A stretch of DNA of 64,000 nucleotides from Engraulis encrasicolus (taxonomy: Eukaryota; Chordata; Actinopteri; Clupeiformes; Engraulidae): NCBI RefSeq assembly GCF_034702125.1, contig NC_085861.1:57934350-57998349 (forward strand), read 5' to 3'. Positions 1 to 11,952 of this stretch are shown one piece after another. The notes beneath the pieces were generated by a model. It worked only from the letters and a program-made list of their open reading frames with translations. It made no database searches and was not told the origin of the DNA. A program made the position numbers and the translations under genes. Every line of letters starts with the position of its first letter. The first letter of the stretch is position 1.

Positions 1-439
1 ACATGCTCAGTAAATTACCTGTACTAGCCTACTCAGTGCTCTCGCACTTCAGCCGTTACGGTTTCACGATATCTATCTGTATTGACTTCAGTGGAGTTAA
101 AACTCTGTTTGTGTATATAAACTCAAGTGAACTGCCTGCACATTTTTGAATACAAACAAGACTGAAAGCAGAAGAAAAATAAAAAACTATTGTATGTGCA
201 ACAGCCGTGTCATCCTTTGTCATCTAGAACCTGTCAGGGAAAATTGTGTTTTAACATCTGGGTTGTCTCACCCTTTAACGAGACTGGCGTAGTCACCTTT
301 TAAAACCTAAATGAGTAAAAGTTTGAACTCTTGGTAAACACCACTCTGCTACACATGGATTACACCACGACATGTCACAAATATTACAACCAAATTGAGC
401 TTCCTTGGCGGAGGTTTGCACTCTCTGAGTGCATGTCTA

Positions 440-440
<1 letters not shown>

Positions 441-507
<67 letters not shown>

Positions 508-515
508 CATCATCA
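441..515. repeat. (TTA)n microsatellite
   Basis: About 22 uninterrupted TTA units followed by three CAT units. The apparent open frame across it is only a tyrosine run produced by the repeat. Confidence 0.95.
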
Positions 516-1704
516 TTATTTTAAATAGCTGTCTGCCTGTCTATGTTCATTGGTAAATAAATGGCTAACAGCATAGGCCTATATTACAATAAAAAAGATA
601 GTGTCAAACTTCTGCAATATGGTCTACTTTCACATTTTGGATTTATTTTTATTTCTTTTTCATTTCAGTAATCAGATAAAATAGGCATATTATTGACACA
701 GTTAATAACAACTTGGGCATGGGCGTGCTCCACCTCCATGTGCACAATAATAAGAAGGCTATGTACACTGGTCTTCCTCTCCGCAAGATATGGGCGTAAA
801 TAATGATGACGCAATGTGGCAATGTCAATCTCCGTCTATTAGGAAGAGATTGTGATTTCCACAGACGTCTTCTGCTATGTCTGCTATGTCAATGTCTGCT
901 ATGACCACACGCCACATCATTGCTGTTGGTCAGATTCACATCGTTTCTATTTTTCATGGAGAATTATTTTTGACTTTGATTTTGTGAATGAAATCTCTTC
1001 CCTTCTCGATGTAAAGCTATATTGAACTTATCACCGGGGCCTCCTCTCAGGTCCTGTTTGATGCTGCCTGCCGCTGAAAGCAGTGGGTCACTGCAGTGCA
1101 TTTATCACGGCATGTCGAGTGTTTTATTGAGGCGCTGTGCTTTTTCAACGTTTCAATGCGAGATGTTTTGCAGCCAGTGGTAAACGACCTGTTACCAACC
1201 ATTGCATCTCCGCACTTTGCAATAGATGCTGTGCATCACGTTTTCGCCATTGTCATATTATAGCCAGGGTAACTGCCACTCTTTCCGAAAGGGATATACT
1301 TTCGACTTTCTAGCTACGAGCTGTGGCTCAGTGTTTGGCACATTCTCCGTCTCGTATTGTATTGGCACGGATCTTCAAATTGTTCTGTTGGTTTTAAGTG
1401 GACGAAAAGTTGTCTCAAGTTCTTATCATTCACACTCACCAAAATAATGTTGTATCTCGCACTAGCTCCGCTATGTTCTCTTAGCTAATTGCTTATCTTT
1501 TATTACTGACAGGTAGACGCCCACGCTCACACACACACTGGACTACGACCAACCAGATGAAGGCTCCGCCCTTAAGTTGCTCAATTCTGATTCGTTTAAA
1601 CCTCGATATGGGGCGCAGACAGAACCCAAGTAGACTTTAAGAGTTGCATCCGAGATCTTATACTAAAATCCCACCCTCTTTGGTTGCATGTTTTTTCCCC
1701 CCAA

Positions 1705-1793
1705 AAGGCTGGTCGCACCGGTGCGACCTCCGTTTTTTTTTTTAAGTCGCACTATTAAAATATTAGGTCAAATTGGTCGCACTCTAGAGCCCT
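1705..1793. repeat. MITE-like remnant with a GGTCGCAC palindrome
   Basis: A perfect 18-bp palindrome, GGTCGCACCGGTGCGACC, lies at 1711-1728, with further GTCGCAC copies near 1747 and 1773. The stretch ends in ACTCTAGAGCCCTG, which resembles a DNA-transposon terminus. No matching left terminus was found, so this is probably a truncated non-autonomous element. Confidence 0.4.
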
Positions 1794-1891
1794 GTGTTAA
1801 TCTCAGAAAGGGCTGAACAAAAAAATCTACATCATCTTACTCTGGATCATCATGTTGATGTGGATGACTTCAACAATTCATTCTTCTAGAT

Positions 1892-2141
1892 CAGTGGTTC
1901 CCAAAGCTTTTCTGTGGGGACTCCCTTTTGGACCTAAGAATATTTCGCGACCCCTCCACGTTCTTAGGCCTTTTGTCCATTACTATTGCTAGATTTTCCA
2001 TTAATAGTTTGTCTGCTATTGCTAGAAATTTTACCTCTGGATTTCACATTTTTATGCAAAGTCCCTCCTGGCCGCGACCCCCTCAGCAGTACTTCTGTGA
2101 CCCCCCCTTTGGGTCCCAAACCCCCATTTAAGGGACCAGTG
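1892..2141. mobile_element. Old hAT-type MITE
   Basis: The element starts CAGTGGTTCCCAAAG and ends in the inverted form GGGACCAGTG. The flanking 8-mers TTCTAGAT (1884-1891) and TTCTACAG (2142-2149) agree at 6 of 8 positions, as expected of an aged hAT target duplication. It encodes no protein; the short open frames across it are incidental. Confidence 0.6.
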
Positions 2142-2283
2142 TTCTACAGGATGTGGCGTAAGAGCTAAATGAATTAAAATTGTCTGATTCATTGATGCTT
2201 CTCTGCCACATATTGTGTGTCACTTCTCCGCCCCGTGGCACCAAGACACTCCCTAACCACCACCCCCTTCATCTCATTTGTAG

Positions 2284-2364
2284 ATTGGATTCCTTCTTTC
2301 CATCCCCCGACTTCCCAGCATGGTACAGAAAGAAGACTTTGAGATTGATGGGCTTGACTTTATG
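2284..2364 (+). CDS. msh5: msh5 exon A (phase 0 to 0)
   Basis: An 81-nt exon encoding 27 residues, beginning [11 protein letters not shown] and ending [11 protein letters not shown]. This closely matches the MSH5 region just before the ATPase domain in vertebrates. MSH5 pairs with MSH4 as a MutS-gamma clamp that stabilises recombination intermediates and promotes crossovers in meiotic nuclei. The acceptor is ...CATTTGTAG before 2284 and the donor is GTTCGT from 2365. The exon is too short to be obvious as an open frame and was identified by translating across the splice sites. The upstream exon lies outside the window. The residue match and the exact joining to exon B make the call firm. Confidence 0.93.
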
Positions 2365-3055
2365 GTTCGTTCACTTTATTTTTGGTTGAAATCCACTTTC
2401 TGCCTTCTGTTCTGTTCTGTTCTGTTCTGCCTAGGCATCTAGTATTTAATATCCATGTGCTGTCCAATAGCCAAGTGCTGTATGCTGCTTATGTTGATCA
2501 TGTAGTTCTTAGTAGGCTATAGTGAGTCTAGCTCATGTGTTATGACACTGGTATTGCTGTTCTGATCACATATAGTTTTCAATAAAGTAAGTATTGTCCT
2601 TATGCTGATTGTCATTATGGAATACGCCCACTATTAATAAAAAAACAACAGAAAAATAACTCCTCATACTGTAAAATCCCCTAAAATTTGGCATGAGACA
2701 GTATGTTTCATTTAACGCTAGTAGATGCGTCATAAGTTGAAATATTTTCTAATTGCAGGCATAGGTGTATTTCTTGCTTTCTTCCCTGCTTATACAGTAT
2801 GACATGTCTGTACAGTTCTTCTGAGGAGTGCGATTAAATGGTTGCAATAAAGAACAGGATGGATGTCCTTGATGTGTGTGCTTTGCTTTGTATTCAAAGA
2901 TTAGTTTTGATCAGTTTTTTCCAGGTTTCACCTCAAATTTTCCAAGGGATCTGATATTGGAGATATGAGCCATATTTGTATTTGTACTACATTTCCCCTG
3001 TTATACTGATGGATGGCTTGTGGGTATGTATGCCTTGTATGTCTGTGTCCTTTAG

Positions 3056-3143
3056 TTCCTGTCAGGAGTGCGGTTGCATTACCGTAGTGAGAAAACCAGA
3101 GGACTCGACGACCTACTGGGCGACCTACACTGTGATATCCGTG
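3056..3143 (+). CDS. msh5: msh5 exon B (phase 0 to 1)
   Basis: An 88-nt exon encoding [20 protein letters not shown] and on to LHCDIR, plus the first base of the next codon. It continues exon A in frame and matches the MSH5 clamp/lever helix leading to the ATPase domain. The acceptor is CCTTTAG (ends 3055) and the donor is GTAAGG from 3144. A second AG 7 bases further in (TTCCTGTCAG) would break the frame from exon A, so 3056 is preferred. The intron to exon C is about 28.1 kb, because the leftover G pairs with AT at the start of exon C to give an aspartate codon. Confidence 0.93.
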
Positions 3144-3517
3144 GTAAGGAACATGAAGCTGTTTGTGTAACACTATATTTTAAGCAAAACTGAAGGGAAA
3201 AGATCCACTGTCAAGTTGATTTTAAATAGTCAAAACAATCCCCAGTTAATTTTGTAGGGTGTTAAAGTGATGGTTCGGAGTAGATTCACCCTAATGCCAT
3301 TTGAACCGTGACATCCATCCAGTAGTCCACCCTAAGTGTTTTCTGGCTTGGGCGAACATTAGCAGAGGTATTGTATGATTATTTCGAATAGTTTGGCGGG
3401 CATTCACAGTATCTCTAAACTTACCCTACAAATATCACGTCATGACACCAAACTTCTACAGTAGTACAAATATGGTCTCTACTCACAAAACGAAGCATTT
3501 GGAAGTTTGGAAATAGT

Positions 3518-3870
3518 CCAGGACTTATTTAGCTGCATATATTCTGTCCTGCTAAAGCTGCGCCACTCTTCTCTTAGATGATTTACCTCTTAACTTAACC
3601 TTAACTTGTCCTGAACCAGCTTTGTAGTATAGGCCCTTAGTGTTGGAATGTGCATGTGTGAGTGGATGTGTGTGTGTATGTGAGAGTATGTGCTTATGAC
3701 AGTATTTGTGTGTGAGAGGACATGTATATTGCACTTGATGTTCTTATGTTTGTCCTTGTGTACTTCTATTGTGTACTGAGCTGTATGCTTTGTCTTCATG
3801 TTGGCTGTAACAAGTCATGGTGGTGGTGAAAACAAATTTCCCCTTGTAATAAAGGCAATCGAATCGAATC
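3518..3870 (+). repeat. Possible LINE-type 3' tail
   Basis: A TG-rich stretch ends in AATAAAGG followed by a short GAATC tandem (about 3850-3870). Such a tail is typical of non-LTR retrotransposon 3' ends. No coding part is recognisable, so only a 3' remnant can be proposed. Confidence 0.3.
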
Positions 3871-3878
3871 TTCTTTAA

Positions 3879-4164
3879 CCCATTGATGCCTGATGATGCA
3901 TTGCGAAACGTTGGCCCTGGCGCCTGGAGCTGCATTACGCAACATTCAGGCTCATGAGTTTTAAGACCATTTTATTAAAAATCTGTTTGTTTGAGATGAA
4001 ACAAGAAAGAAAGATAATGGTCATGGCGTTTAAATGCAACGTAGTGCATATTTTTATGTGCTTCAGAAGCTGAGATACTTAGGTTATAGGCTGAGGGAAG
4101 CTTTTCTTAAAAAGGGCTTAGGCATTCAGCACCCTTTTTTGCAGGTGCCTTAGGCGTCAATGGG
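3879..4164. mobile_element. TTAA-flanked MITE, 286 bp
   Basis: Terminal inverted repeats CCCATTGATGCC (left) and GGCGTCAATGGG (right) are directly bordered by TTAA at 3875-3878 and 4165-4168. A TTAA duplication and CCC-starting ends are characteristic of piggyBac-type elements; Kolobok also uses TTAA. There is no coding capacity. Confidence 0.7.
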
Positions 4165-4279
4165 TTAAAGTGTGGAAAAATGCAACACTGCAACAAAATT
4201 ACGGTCAATCCAAACAAATTGTCTTGAAAGCTGACTTCGGCTAAACCGCACTTAAACTGCTATTTTTGAGCCAATTTTG

Positions 4280-4375
4280 CTACGATTGGTCAGTCGCATG
4301 ACTTTTTGGGAATCGGACGATTTCTCGTTCAATCGTGAGTCTCACATCGTGCAGTGTGCATGGAATGACTTTCTC
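4280..4375. repeat. Fragment related to the Harbinger-like MITE at 18001
   Basis: The stretch with CGCATGACTTTTTGGGAATC and CAATCGTGAGTCTCACATCG closely parallels the inside of the element at 18001-18540, including the CATCGTGCAGTGT core. No termini or target duplication were found, so it is an internal fragment. Confidence 0.5.
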
Positions 4376-4833
4376 CCAAGTGGATTCATGTCATTTTGCA
4401 ACAAAGCTCTTCAGATACAAACTGTACATAACATGACAAGCTTTCTGAAGAGAAAAACTAGAGCAACACAGATGCAGTTGCTGTTCTTTTAATCGAGGGC
4501 ACGGTATACTAGGATGATGTTGTTAGTGTTCTGTTTGGAGTCATTTTGTCATTGTCCACAAGCACAACGGAATTGAGCATTCCTCACTGAAATTTTGAAA
4601 TCTTAGAAAAAATACTTATAGATATAAAAACTATGCTTTGGTTAGCAGAATTTAGTGCAGTAATGGTGTGATTCTCACGAAAACCAAGTTTCAAATGGAC
4701 CAAACCCCTGAATTTTGAAGACATTTAAATTCAAAATTTCTCTTGGTTTTGCAAGATGGAGGTCTGTAAATTTGTCATGAAATAGTAATTTTTCTGAATA
4801 TATAGTGTCATTTTAATCGGCCAGTTCATCAAA

Positions 4834-5760
4834 ATTCTCATTACCGCAACATGATATCACAATAGAAAAAATATTTGTTAATTACATATTTTTGACATTT
4901 CACAGGAATGTTATTAACATTAGTACTCAGAGGTGTATAGAACACAGAAATAATGTATTTTTTAATTTAATATTGTTTTTTATTTTTACGATTTATCTCA
5001 TTACCGCAACATGTTTCATAAGTCGGAGCCTTGTTTTTAGGCTATTTAACTAAAACATCATGTGCTTATTTAGATTTTTAATACAGATGAACTATGAAGA
5101 GCTATTATTTATCCTAATACAATTACAAACTAAATATAGTTTTGCAACATTAAAATAAATTTGCAAATAAATGTGTTGCGGTAATGAGAATAGTGGTGAT
5201 CTTGCACTGAATTAGTTCCTGGGCAGGCTCCCTCCTGGTGTCCTAACCCTCCACTGATGTGGAAAATTTTTAAATATTGTATTTTATTGTATTTTAGTCA
5301 TTAATTCACTTCTGTAAACATTTTGCCTTTTCCACCACAACTTTGTTCAATTGTTGCGGAGTATGAGAAAACTGTTGCGGAGTATGAGAAAATTGTTGCG
5401 GAGTGTGAGTGACCTTAACCTTATTTGATCTTTGTGGGGGGCACCATGATGTCTGTATAACTTCTGTTAAGTATTTATATTAAGACTTTAAAAGACTAAA
5501 TAATTACCAAAAAAAGAACAAAATGTACATTATTGTACCAATAAAAACTTTGTGTATCGGTAATGAGAAACAAAAAGTTGTGTAGGCACGATGGCAAACA
5601 AATTGTGAACATTTATCTGGAGAGATATAGAATTAAGAGTCATCTTGGTAGCCATCTTGGGTGTTATGGTAAAAGGAATCCCCCCATACAAAATTACTTG
5701 TTTTTTTCTGTTCCTTCTGGTTTTAAATGATGCGTAAAAAATGTTGCGGAGGATGAGAAT
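4834..5760. repeat. Cluster of a TGTTGCGG..ATGAGAA motif in both orientations
   Basis: CTCATTACCGCAACATG occurs at about 4837 and 4997. Its complement form TGTTGCGGTAATGAGA is at about 5173. The variant TGTTGCGGAGTATGAGAA follows at about 5352 and 5373, with related copies at 5393 and 5742 and a weak one near 5555. The sequence between copies is AT-rich and has no recognisable coding content. It may belong to an unrecognised DNA element whose subterminal sites these are. Confidence 0.6.
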
Positions 5761-5929
5761 TTTGGTCTTGACCAAAGTTGACCAAAGTTGTTTTTCTTAA
5801 TATTTCCTCCTCTTCTGTCAATGAATTCCTAAAACTACACATGTATTCACTGTCACTATTTAGTTTATAGGATGCATATAAGTTCTGACTTCTTCCTTTA
5901 TTAAAAATGTGAAATATTTACACTTTAAG

Positions 5930-6990
5930 AGTCAAAATGTAGCAATGGACGCTAGGCATTTTACTTCGATATTTGAATATAATTCGACTGTTAAGAAAAT
6001 TCGAGACATTCGAAAGAATATTACTTGGCCATTGATATTCGAATCTGACATGGGTATTGATTTTTTGGGTATTTCATTGGTATTGATTAAAATTATTTCC
6101 TTGTAAACGTCGCAATTCACAGTCTCAAATTATTTTTTCCATGGCTGGTTAAATCGCTACAGCTGTGTTGAAGAGAGTCGCGTGCGTGGCTCATCTCTCT
6201 GTGTTCCGAAGCAGGAGACTTGCGACAGGCAGTCTACCCCTCCGCATAATACGCAGATGAGTGCTGCAGAGTTCCATTCAAGTGAATGGCTATAGTTAAT
6301 AAACAAAGCATCATCACATTACTTTCTGGAGTTGTTGACGAGTTTCTGGAATTATGTGATTCAATCCACAAGTACCTGTGATTACGCCAAGAGTAAGATA
6401 ATAACTTGTTGTTTTTTGGATTTTGACAAAATTAGCTTCGTTGGTCTGGGTGTCAGATCAGGCAGACTCCAGGTTATATGTTTGTTAGCATGCTTTTAGC
6501 ATGTTTTTAGCGCACTGCTAGTTTGTGTAATGTTCGTTTTTAGACAAGAGCAGTCATCTTGCCTAGACCTACAAACACACTACCTACAGTAAATGTCCGC
6601 CATTAGTGATAGAAAATAATACATATTTGTTGATATTGGTGCTGTGTGCTCAATTCACATGATTCCCAGATGATCCATTCAAATTTTAACTTGGGCTACA
6701 AGTTTGACGTGGCTGCTAGCTTTGCCATATTTAAATCTTCACACCTCTAAGTACCGTCTTCTTAATAAGTGCTGAACGATCGCTAAACAATAATGGCTGG
6801 TTGAATGCATGTTGTTAATGGACCATGCGTCACTGACTGGGGGGAAAAACAATTTCAGCTTGATATCAGGTCTAACTGGGGCAATTTTAATGGTAAAAAA
6901 TATGGATAAATATTCGAATATATTCGAATATCGTTTTTAATTTAGGAACAAACTTCGACTATGATTTTTGGGCACAAGTCATAGCCCTAA
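5930..6990. repeat. Probable decayed hAT-type element with ATTCGAATA motifs
   Basis: ATTCGAATA-type motifs occur near both sides (about 5960-6050 and 6910-6935). The right side ends in AAGTCATAGCCCT, which resembles a hAT terminus. No convincing left terminus or 8-bp duplication was found, so the outer limits are uncertain. Confidence 0.35.
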
Positions 6991-7690
6991 AATATATATT
7001 TTTAAAATAATCATAATGTTCTACTTTTATTAGTGAAGTCAAGTCATTATTTCCCAGATAGCCCATGCTTATATGTATATACATTTTTTCCTGAATTGGA
7101 TAGCATTTACTCGTTCCCCACAATGCTTTGTGCCACCTCATATGAATCACCCAATGGCTGCTGGGTAAAAGTTGTGGTTGTCATCAGAGATTTTCTAAGC
7201 TATGAGAAAGGCATCTCTCATTGGCTCTCATTATAGCCCCGTTGGCGAACGCAGCCAAGTAAAAGATGAATGGGAGCCTATTGGGCTAAATGGCTCAGCA
7301 GGGATTTGTGACGGTTCTGTTCTCTGGTTTGTAAAGATGTGTGCACATTCTGTACCTTATCATGGAAGTTGTATTAGAAGTGAAGTTAAAGGTTCCTGAC
7401 ATGGCTTTGTTCTCCCAAGACGTGTTAGTTTTGTCCTGCAACACGCTAGCATTCGGCTAATACCTGCTGGCTGAGGAATCTCTGCGACTATTCACGACCA
7501 GAGCTGACGAGAGACGTACTCTGACTGATCCTAGCAGAGACATCTACGGTCACACACATCAAAACCCCCCATCACCATCCTACATGTTAATTGAAGGTTC
7601 CCAAATTCTTAAGGATGAGCGCAGTCATTTCCTTTACCCCATGTACACATGCCGCTTTTCCACCACCTTAAATGCAATAAATAGAGTAGA
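6991..7690. other. Intron sequence, nothing recognised
   Basis: No exon, transposon terminus or RNA gene could be supported in this stretch. The short open frames show no familiar motif. Confidence 0.4.
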
Positions 7691-7696
7691 GTAGAG

Positions 7697-8556
7697 TAAT
7701 AATAATAATAATAATAATTGTATTTGTATAGCACTGTGTCATACAAGGCATGTAACTCAAAGTGCTTAACAAATGGGAAAAAACATTGTTAGAGATAGAT
7801 TTAAAAGGAGAGGTATAGAAGAGAGGCAGAAAAAGCAGGAAGGTAGAGGAAGAAGAGATAGACAGAGAATGTAGAGTCATAAGGTCAACGTAGGTTAGGA
7901 CCAGGATTCTTAGATGTGTAAGGTCCATAGTGGCTGGGCCTATCATAAGTCATAGATAGTCACACAGAGATTGGGCGCTCAGGTGCGGCCCCTGGTGGCA
8001 TCAGGGGTGAGGAAAAACTCCCTTTCGCTTGATTCATAGTTTGTGAGGGGAAAAAAAAAGCTCAGTGAGGTCTGAGAAAAAAGACCCCCTGTAGTCAGGA
8101 AGAAACCTCAGGCAGAGACCAGCGGCCACCTAGGGGAGCCCCCTGCCAGGGCTGGATTGCGAGTAGTAAGGGCGCTGCGGCGGCTGGGACACTATGACGC
8201 CTTGGCAGCTAGGAGTTGGCAAGGATGAAGAGGTGGGTCTTCAGCTGCTTCTTAAAGGAGTCGACGGAGGTGGCTGATCGGATCTCAATGGGGAGGGCGT
8301 TCCATCTCTTGGGCGCATAGCAGGCAAACGCGGCGTCGCCGATCTTCTTCTGCGGGGGGGTGGGGGTCCTTAGCAGCTTGGCATCGGTGGACCTGAGAGC
8401 TCGAGCAGGGGCATAAAAAGAGAGCATGTCTGAGATATAGCTAGGGGCAAGTCCATTTAATGCTTTAAATACTGTGAGCAGAATCTTAAAGTCGATTCTG
8501 TATGAGACAGGTAACCAGTTCAGGTCTGCCAAGACAGGAGAGATGTGCTCTCTCAT
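7697..8556 (-). pseudogene. LINE 3' end with C-terminal ORF2 fragment
   Basis: On the minus strand, 115 residues from 8556 to 8209 read MREHISPVLADLNWLPVSYR and continue through NGLAPSYISDML and WNALPIEIRSATSVDSFKKQ to THLF. This is the C-terminal tail shared by many fish LINE reverse-transcriptase proteins. The 3' UTR follows to about 7697 and ends in an (ATT)n-type tail. Everything upstream (endonuclease and RT) is missing. The fragment stops exactly where the 3' end of the next LINE begins, so it is either 5'-truncated or was interrupted there. The exact clade is not determined. Confidence 0.75.
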
Positions 8557-8566
8557 TCTGGTTCTA

Positions 8567-10880
8567 GAGTAGAGTAGAGAAACTTTATTGATCCCCAGGG
8601 GGAAATTCAGGTGTCAAGTAGCTACATAAAAACAAACACAGACACAGACACAGACACAAACACACACACACATGCCAAGAGGTTCCAGATCTGGGCCAGC
8701 TCTGGCATCTCAGGCAGTCCAATCCCCAATAATGATGTCCTTCTTAGTGTCCTTCTGTATACTGTTAAACAGTTGAATGGCCCAAGGGAGAGCAGGTGAA
8801 AGCACGGAGTCTGTGACTGAACAGACTCAGTTGGTTAGTGAAGGTGGCGTTAAGGGGGTGATGCTGATTGTCCATAATAGAGTCCAGTCTGCTCAGTGTT
8901 CTGCTCTCAGCTGTTGAGGTGAGTGACTGCAGCTCCATGCCCACCACTGACCCCGCCTTCCTCACCAGTCTGTCAAGGCGTCCAGCATCTCCTCCTAATG
9001 CTTCCACCCCAGCAAGTCACAGCGTAGAAGAGCACACTGGCCATGACAGACTGGTAGAACATAAGCAGAAGTTGGCTGCAGACATTGAAGGACCTCAGCC
9101 TTCTGAGGAAATAGAGCCTGCTTTGGCCTTTCCTGTAAAGTGCATCAGAATGTGTGGACCAGTCCAGCTTATTGTCAAGGTGCACTCCTAAGTACTTGTA
9201 AGTACAGACAGTCTCCACATTATCTACCCCAATAGAAACAGGCACCAAGGGCGAGGTGGAGCGCCTGAAATCGATCACCATTTCCTTGGTTTTGGTGGTG
9301 TTCAGGTGCAGCTGATTGTTTTGGCACCATCCTACAAAGTCATCCACCAGTCCCCTGTACTCCTCCTCCTGACCGTCTCTGATACACCCCACAATTGCAG
9401 TGTCGTCTGAGAACTTCTGCATGTGGCATGTCCCAGAGTTGTAGCTGAAGTCAGTCGTATACAGGGGGAAGAGCACGGGGGAGAGAACCGTTCCTTGTGG
9501 CGCTCCTGTGCTGCTAATCACTGTCTCCGATGTTATGTCACCCATCCTTACAAACTGGGGCCGCTCTGTGAGGTAATCAGTGATCCAGGTTACCAGGCTA
9601 GGCTGCACTCCAATCCGCACCAATTTCTCTCTCAGCAGCAGTGGTTGTATGGTGTTGAATGCGCTGGAGAAGTCAAAAAACATGATTCTCACAGCACAGC
9701 CACCCTTATCCAAGTGAGCGTGTACCCTGTGAAGAAGGTACAGGATAGCATCCTCCACTCCCACGTTCTCTTGGTAGGCGAACTGCAGAGGATCCAGTGC
9801 GTGGCGTACCTGGGGTTTGAGAAAGTTGCGCAGCAGCACTCGTTCAAAAGTTTTCATTAGGTGTGAGGTGAGGGCAACCGGTCTGTAATCATTAAGTTCT
9901 TTAGGGTGAGTTTTCTTTGGAACAGGCACCAGGCATGACGTTTTCCACAAGATAGGAACTTTGCCTTCTTTTAGACTCCTATTAAAAAGGTGATGAAGAG
10001 GCTCAGCTAATTCCTCAGCACATGTCTTTAGCATTCTTGCACAGATGCCATCAGGGCCGGCCGCCTTGGACTTAAGTCTTTTCAGTGTTCCTCTAACTTG
10101 ATCAGTGGTAATTGTCGGCTGTGGGAGTGCTGGGTTGGGGTAAGGGGGGAGTGGGAAAGGGGTGGGTGTTGGGTTTGTTCCAAGTCGCAGAAGTGAGGAG
10201 CAGGGGAGGGGGATAGAGGTAGTGGGGATTTGTGAGCCTGCTGTGTCCATTGGTGGGGATACTGCTGCATTGTTGATGATGGTGGGAGTGGTGACCATAG
10301 GCAGAGTAGGAGGGTGTGGGGATGAAGTGTCCCTGTTAGTGATGCTGGGTGAAGTAGTAACGGGAATGGGGGGGTTGTGAGTGGGGGAGATGGGAGCCTG
10401 CTAAAGAGTGGTTGTCAAGTGTGGGCTGGGGGGTGTAGGGATAGAGGTGACAAGGGAAATGCTTCCCTCTGTGTCAGAGTTTCCAAACCGGTTGTAAAAA
10501 TGGTTTAAGTCATTGCACATTGACAGGTCGCCTTCTGCCATACCTCTCTTCTTTCCACACCCAGTGATCTTTTTTATCCCCTGCCATGCCTCTTTAGCAT
10601 TGTCCTTCATTTTCATTTCCACCTTCTTCCCATATGTCACCTTGTCCTCCTTCATTCTGCTTTTGAGCTCTCGCTGCACACTCCTCAGCTCTGTCAAGTT
10701 GTTTTCTTTAAAAAGCTTCTTTTTCCTATTGAGGAGTTGCTTGACATCTCTGGTTACCCAGGGTTTGTTGTTGGGGTAGCAGCGAATAGTCTTTGTTGGT
10801 ACAACAATGTCCATGCAGAAGTTTATGTAGTCAGTAGTACATGCTGTGGCCTCTTCCAGGTCATCACTGCCCTGCAATAA
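8567..10880 (-). pseudogene. 5'-truncated L2/CR1-like LINE, reverse transcriptase
   Basis: On the minus strand one frame runs from 10877 to about 8985. It covers the linker between endonuclease and RT (CYPNNKPWVTRDVKQLL), the RT fingers (GPDGICARML, NDYRPVALTSHLMKTFER), motif A (FFDFSSAFNTIQ), motif B (STGAPQGTVLSP), the catalytic FSDDTAIVG, and the downstream KYLGVHLDNKLDW and SRLYFLRRLRSFNV. It would have copied its RNA at a nicked target. The endonuclease is absent. A TAG at 10398-10400 and a frameshift near 8990 break it, and compared with the copy at 40.2-42.9 kb it lacks about 30 residues at the C-terminus. The 3' UTR holds the fish LINE signature TTTATTGATCCCCAGGGGG near 8583. Confidence 0.85.
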
Positions 10881-11371
10881 CAGGTGTCCGCAACAATCCT
10901 AACATAACTTTAAACACATCGGCATCTGAAGTCAGACTTAAAACTACAAAACAAATGGCATAGTGCCGTAAAGTCGATTGTCACGTGTTATGTCATTGCT
11001 TTAGTTGAAATAAGGGTCATTTTCACGAATCTAACACTTGACAAGATGCAAACGTGTCGGCAAATGCTTTCACTTACTCATATCTATCGAACGCGACTTC
11101 ATTGTTTCCAGTGAAAAAATCACACGGGCAGATAGTTCTATGAGAAGCGTACAGCCCCATTGGCACCCATTCATTATTTACTTGGCTGCGATAACATAGC
11201 TGCAGTGCCACTCCTGGCCACCAGCTCTAGTGGTCGTTCTTGTACAATATTCCATTTTCTTTGTTGTCATGGAACTGTGCCAGATAGCAGCAGTTCAGAC
11301 AGGTTGTGGCCTGGGTGTGACATGTCTCTAAGGAAAGAATTTGCCTTTTTAGGTTGCGGGCGCTGTCGAGA
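10881..11371. other. Unrecognised spacer between LINE fragments
   Basis: No coding similarity and no transposon termini were seen between the 5' end of one LINE and the C-terminal end of the next. Confidence 0.4.
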
Positions 11372-11948
11372 TTAGGGAAGAGGGCAGCCAATGATGTCCT
11401 CTGTCACAGTGCAGCCTTGGAACCACACATAAAGACAGTATGTCAATATGCTCTCCACTGAGCAGCAGTAGAAGGACACAACCAGCCTCTGGTAGATGTT
11501 GTTTTTCCTGGGTATTCTGAGGAAATAAAGTCTTAGCTGTGCCTTCTTCATTAGCCCAATGTTGTTGATGCCCCAGGTAAGGCCCTCCCTGATGTTGTAC
11601 TCCCAGAAATCAGAAGTCTGATACCCTCTCCACACACACCCCTTCAATCACTAATGGCTGGATGGCAGTCCTCTTCCTCCTGAATTCCACAACCAGCTCC
11701 TTGGTATTTGGCTGTGTTCAGGAGCAGGTTGGCTCTGCACCACCCCTTCAAACGCTCTACCTCATCCCTGTAGGCAGACTCACCCCATTCTTGAAATAAG
11801 TCCAACTACTGTGGTGTCATCCGCAAATTTCACTATGGTGTAACAGTTACAAAGATGGGCAGGGAAGCAGTCATGGCTATAGAGTGTGTACTGCAGAGGA
11901 CTTAACGCACAGCCCTGCGACGCGTCAGTGCTGAGGTTCAGTTGATCA
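11372..11948 (-). pseudogene. LINE reverse-transcriptase fragment (L2/Rex1-like)
   Basis: Minus-strand translation in pieces gives QGCALSPLQYTLYSHDC, KFADDTTVVGLI (the catalytic DD of RT), then GWCRANLLLN, and finally KKAQLRLYFLRIPRKNN and YQRLVVSFYCCSVESILTYC. The order is that of motif B to the C-terminal thumb of an L2-like LINE. Several frame changes and stops are needed, so it is dead. Its 5' side is cut at 11948, where the TTAA duplication of the next element begins. Confidence 0.75.
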
Positions 11949-11952
11949 TTAA

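Larger units (their letters stand above)
1..1883. other. Upstream msh5 intron, mostly unrecognised
   Basis: No exon of msh5 could be recognised here, although the exon at 2284 begins in phase 0 and needs an upstream partner. The first 250 bases contain a TATATAA at about 115 and an AATAAAAAA at about 177, an arrangement like the end of an LTR, but no second LTR, polypurine tract or flanking duplication is visible. From 250 to 1640 I see no coding similarity. The stretch is treated as intronic only because the next recognisable feature downstream is an internal exon. Confidence 0.35.

Noticed and set aside
331..528. Open frame with a long tyrosine run
   Set aside because: Produced wholly by the (TTA)n microsatellite.
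3061..3143. Alternative start of msh5 exon B after TTCCTGTCAG
   Set aside because: It would break the frame with exon A and lose FLS, which matches the protein family.
4834..5760. CRISPR-like repeats from the TGTTGCGG motif
   Set aside because: Irregular spacing, both orientations and a eukaryotic setting.
9423..9860. 145-codon plus-strand frame
   Set aside because: Antisense to the RT of the LINE at 8567-10880.
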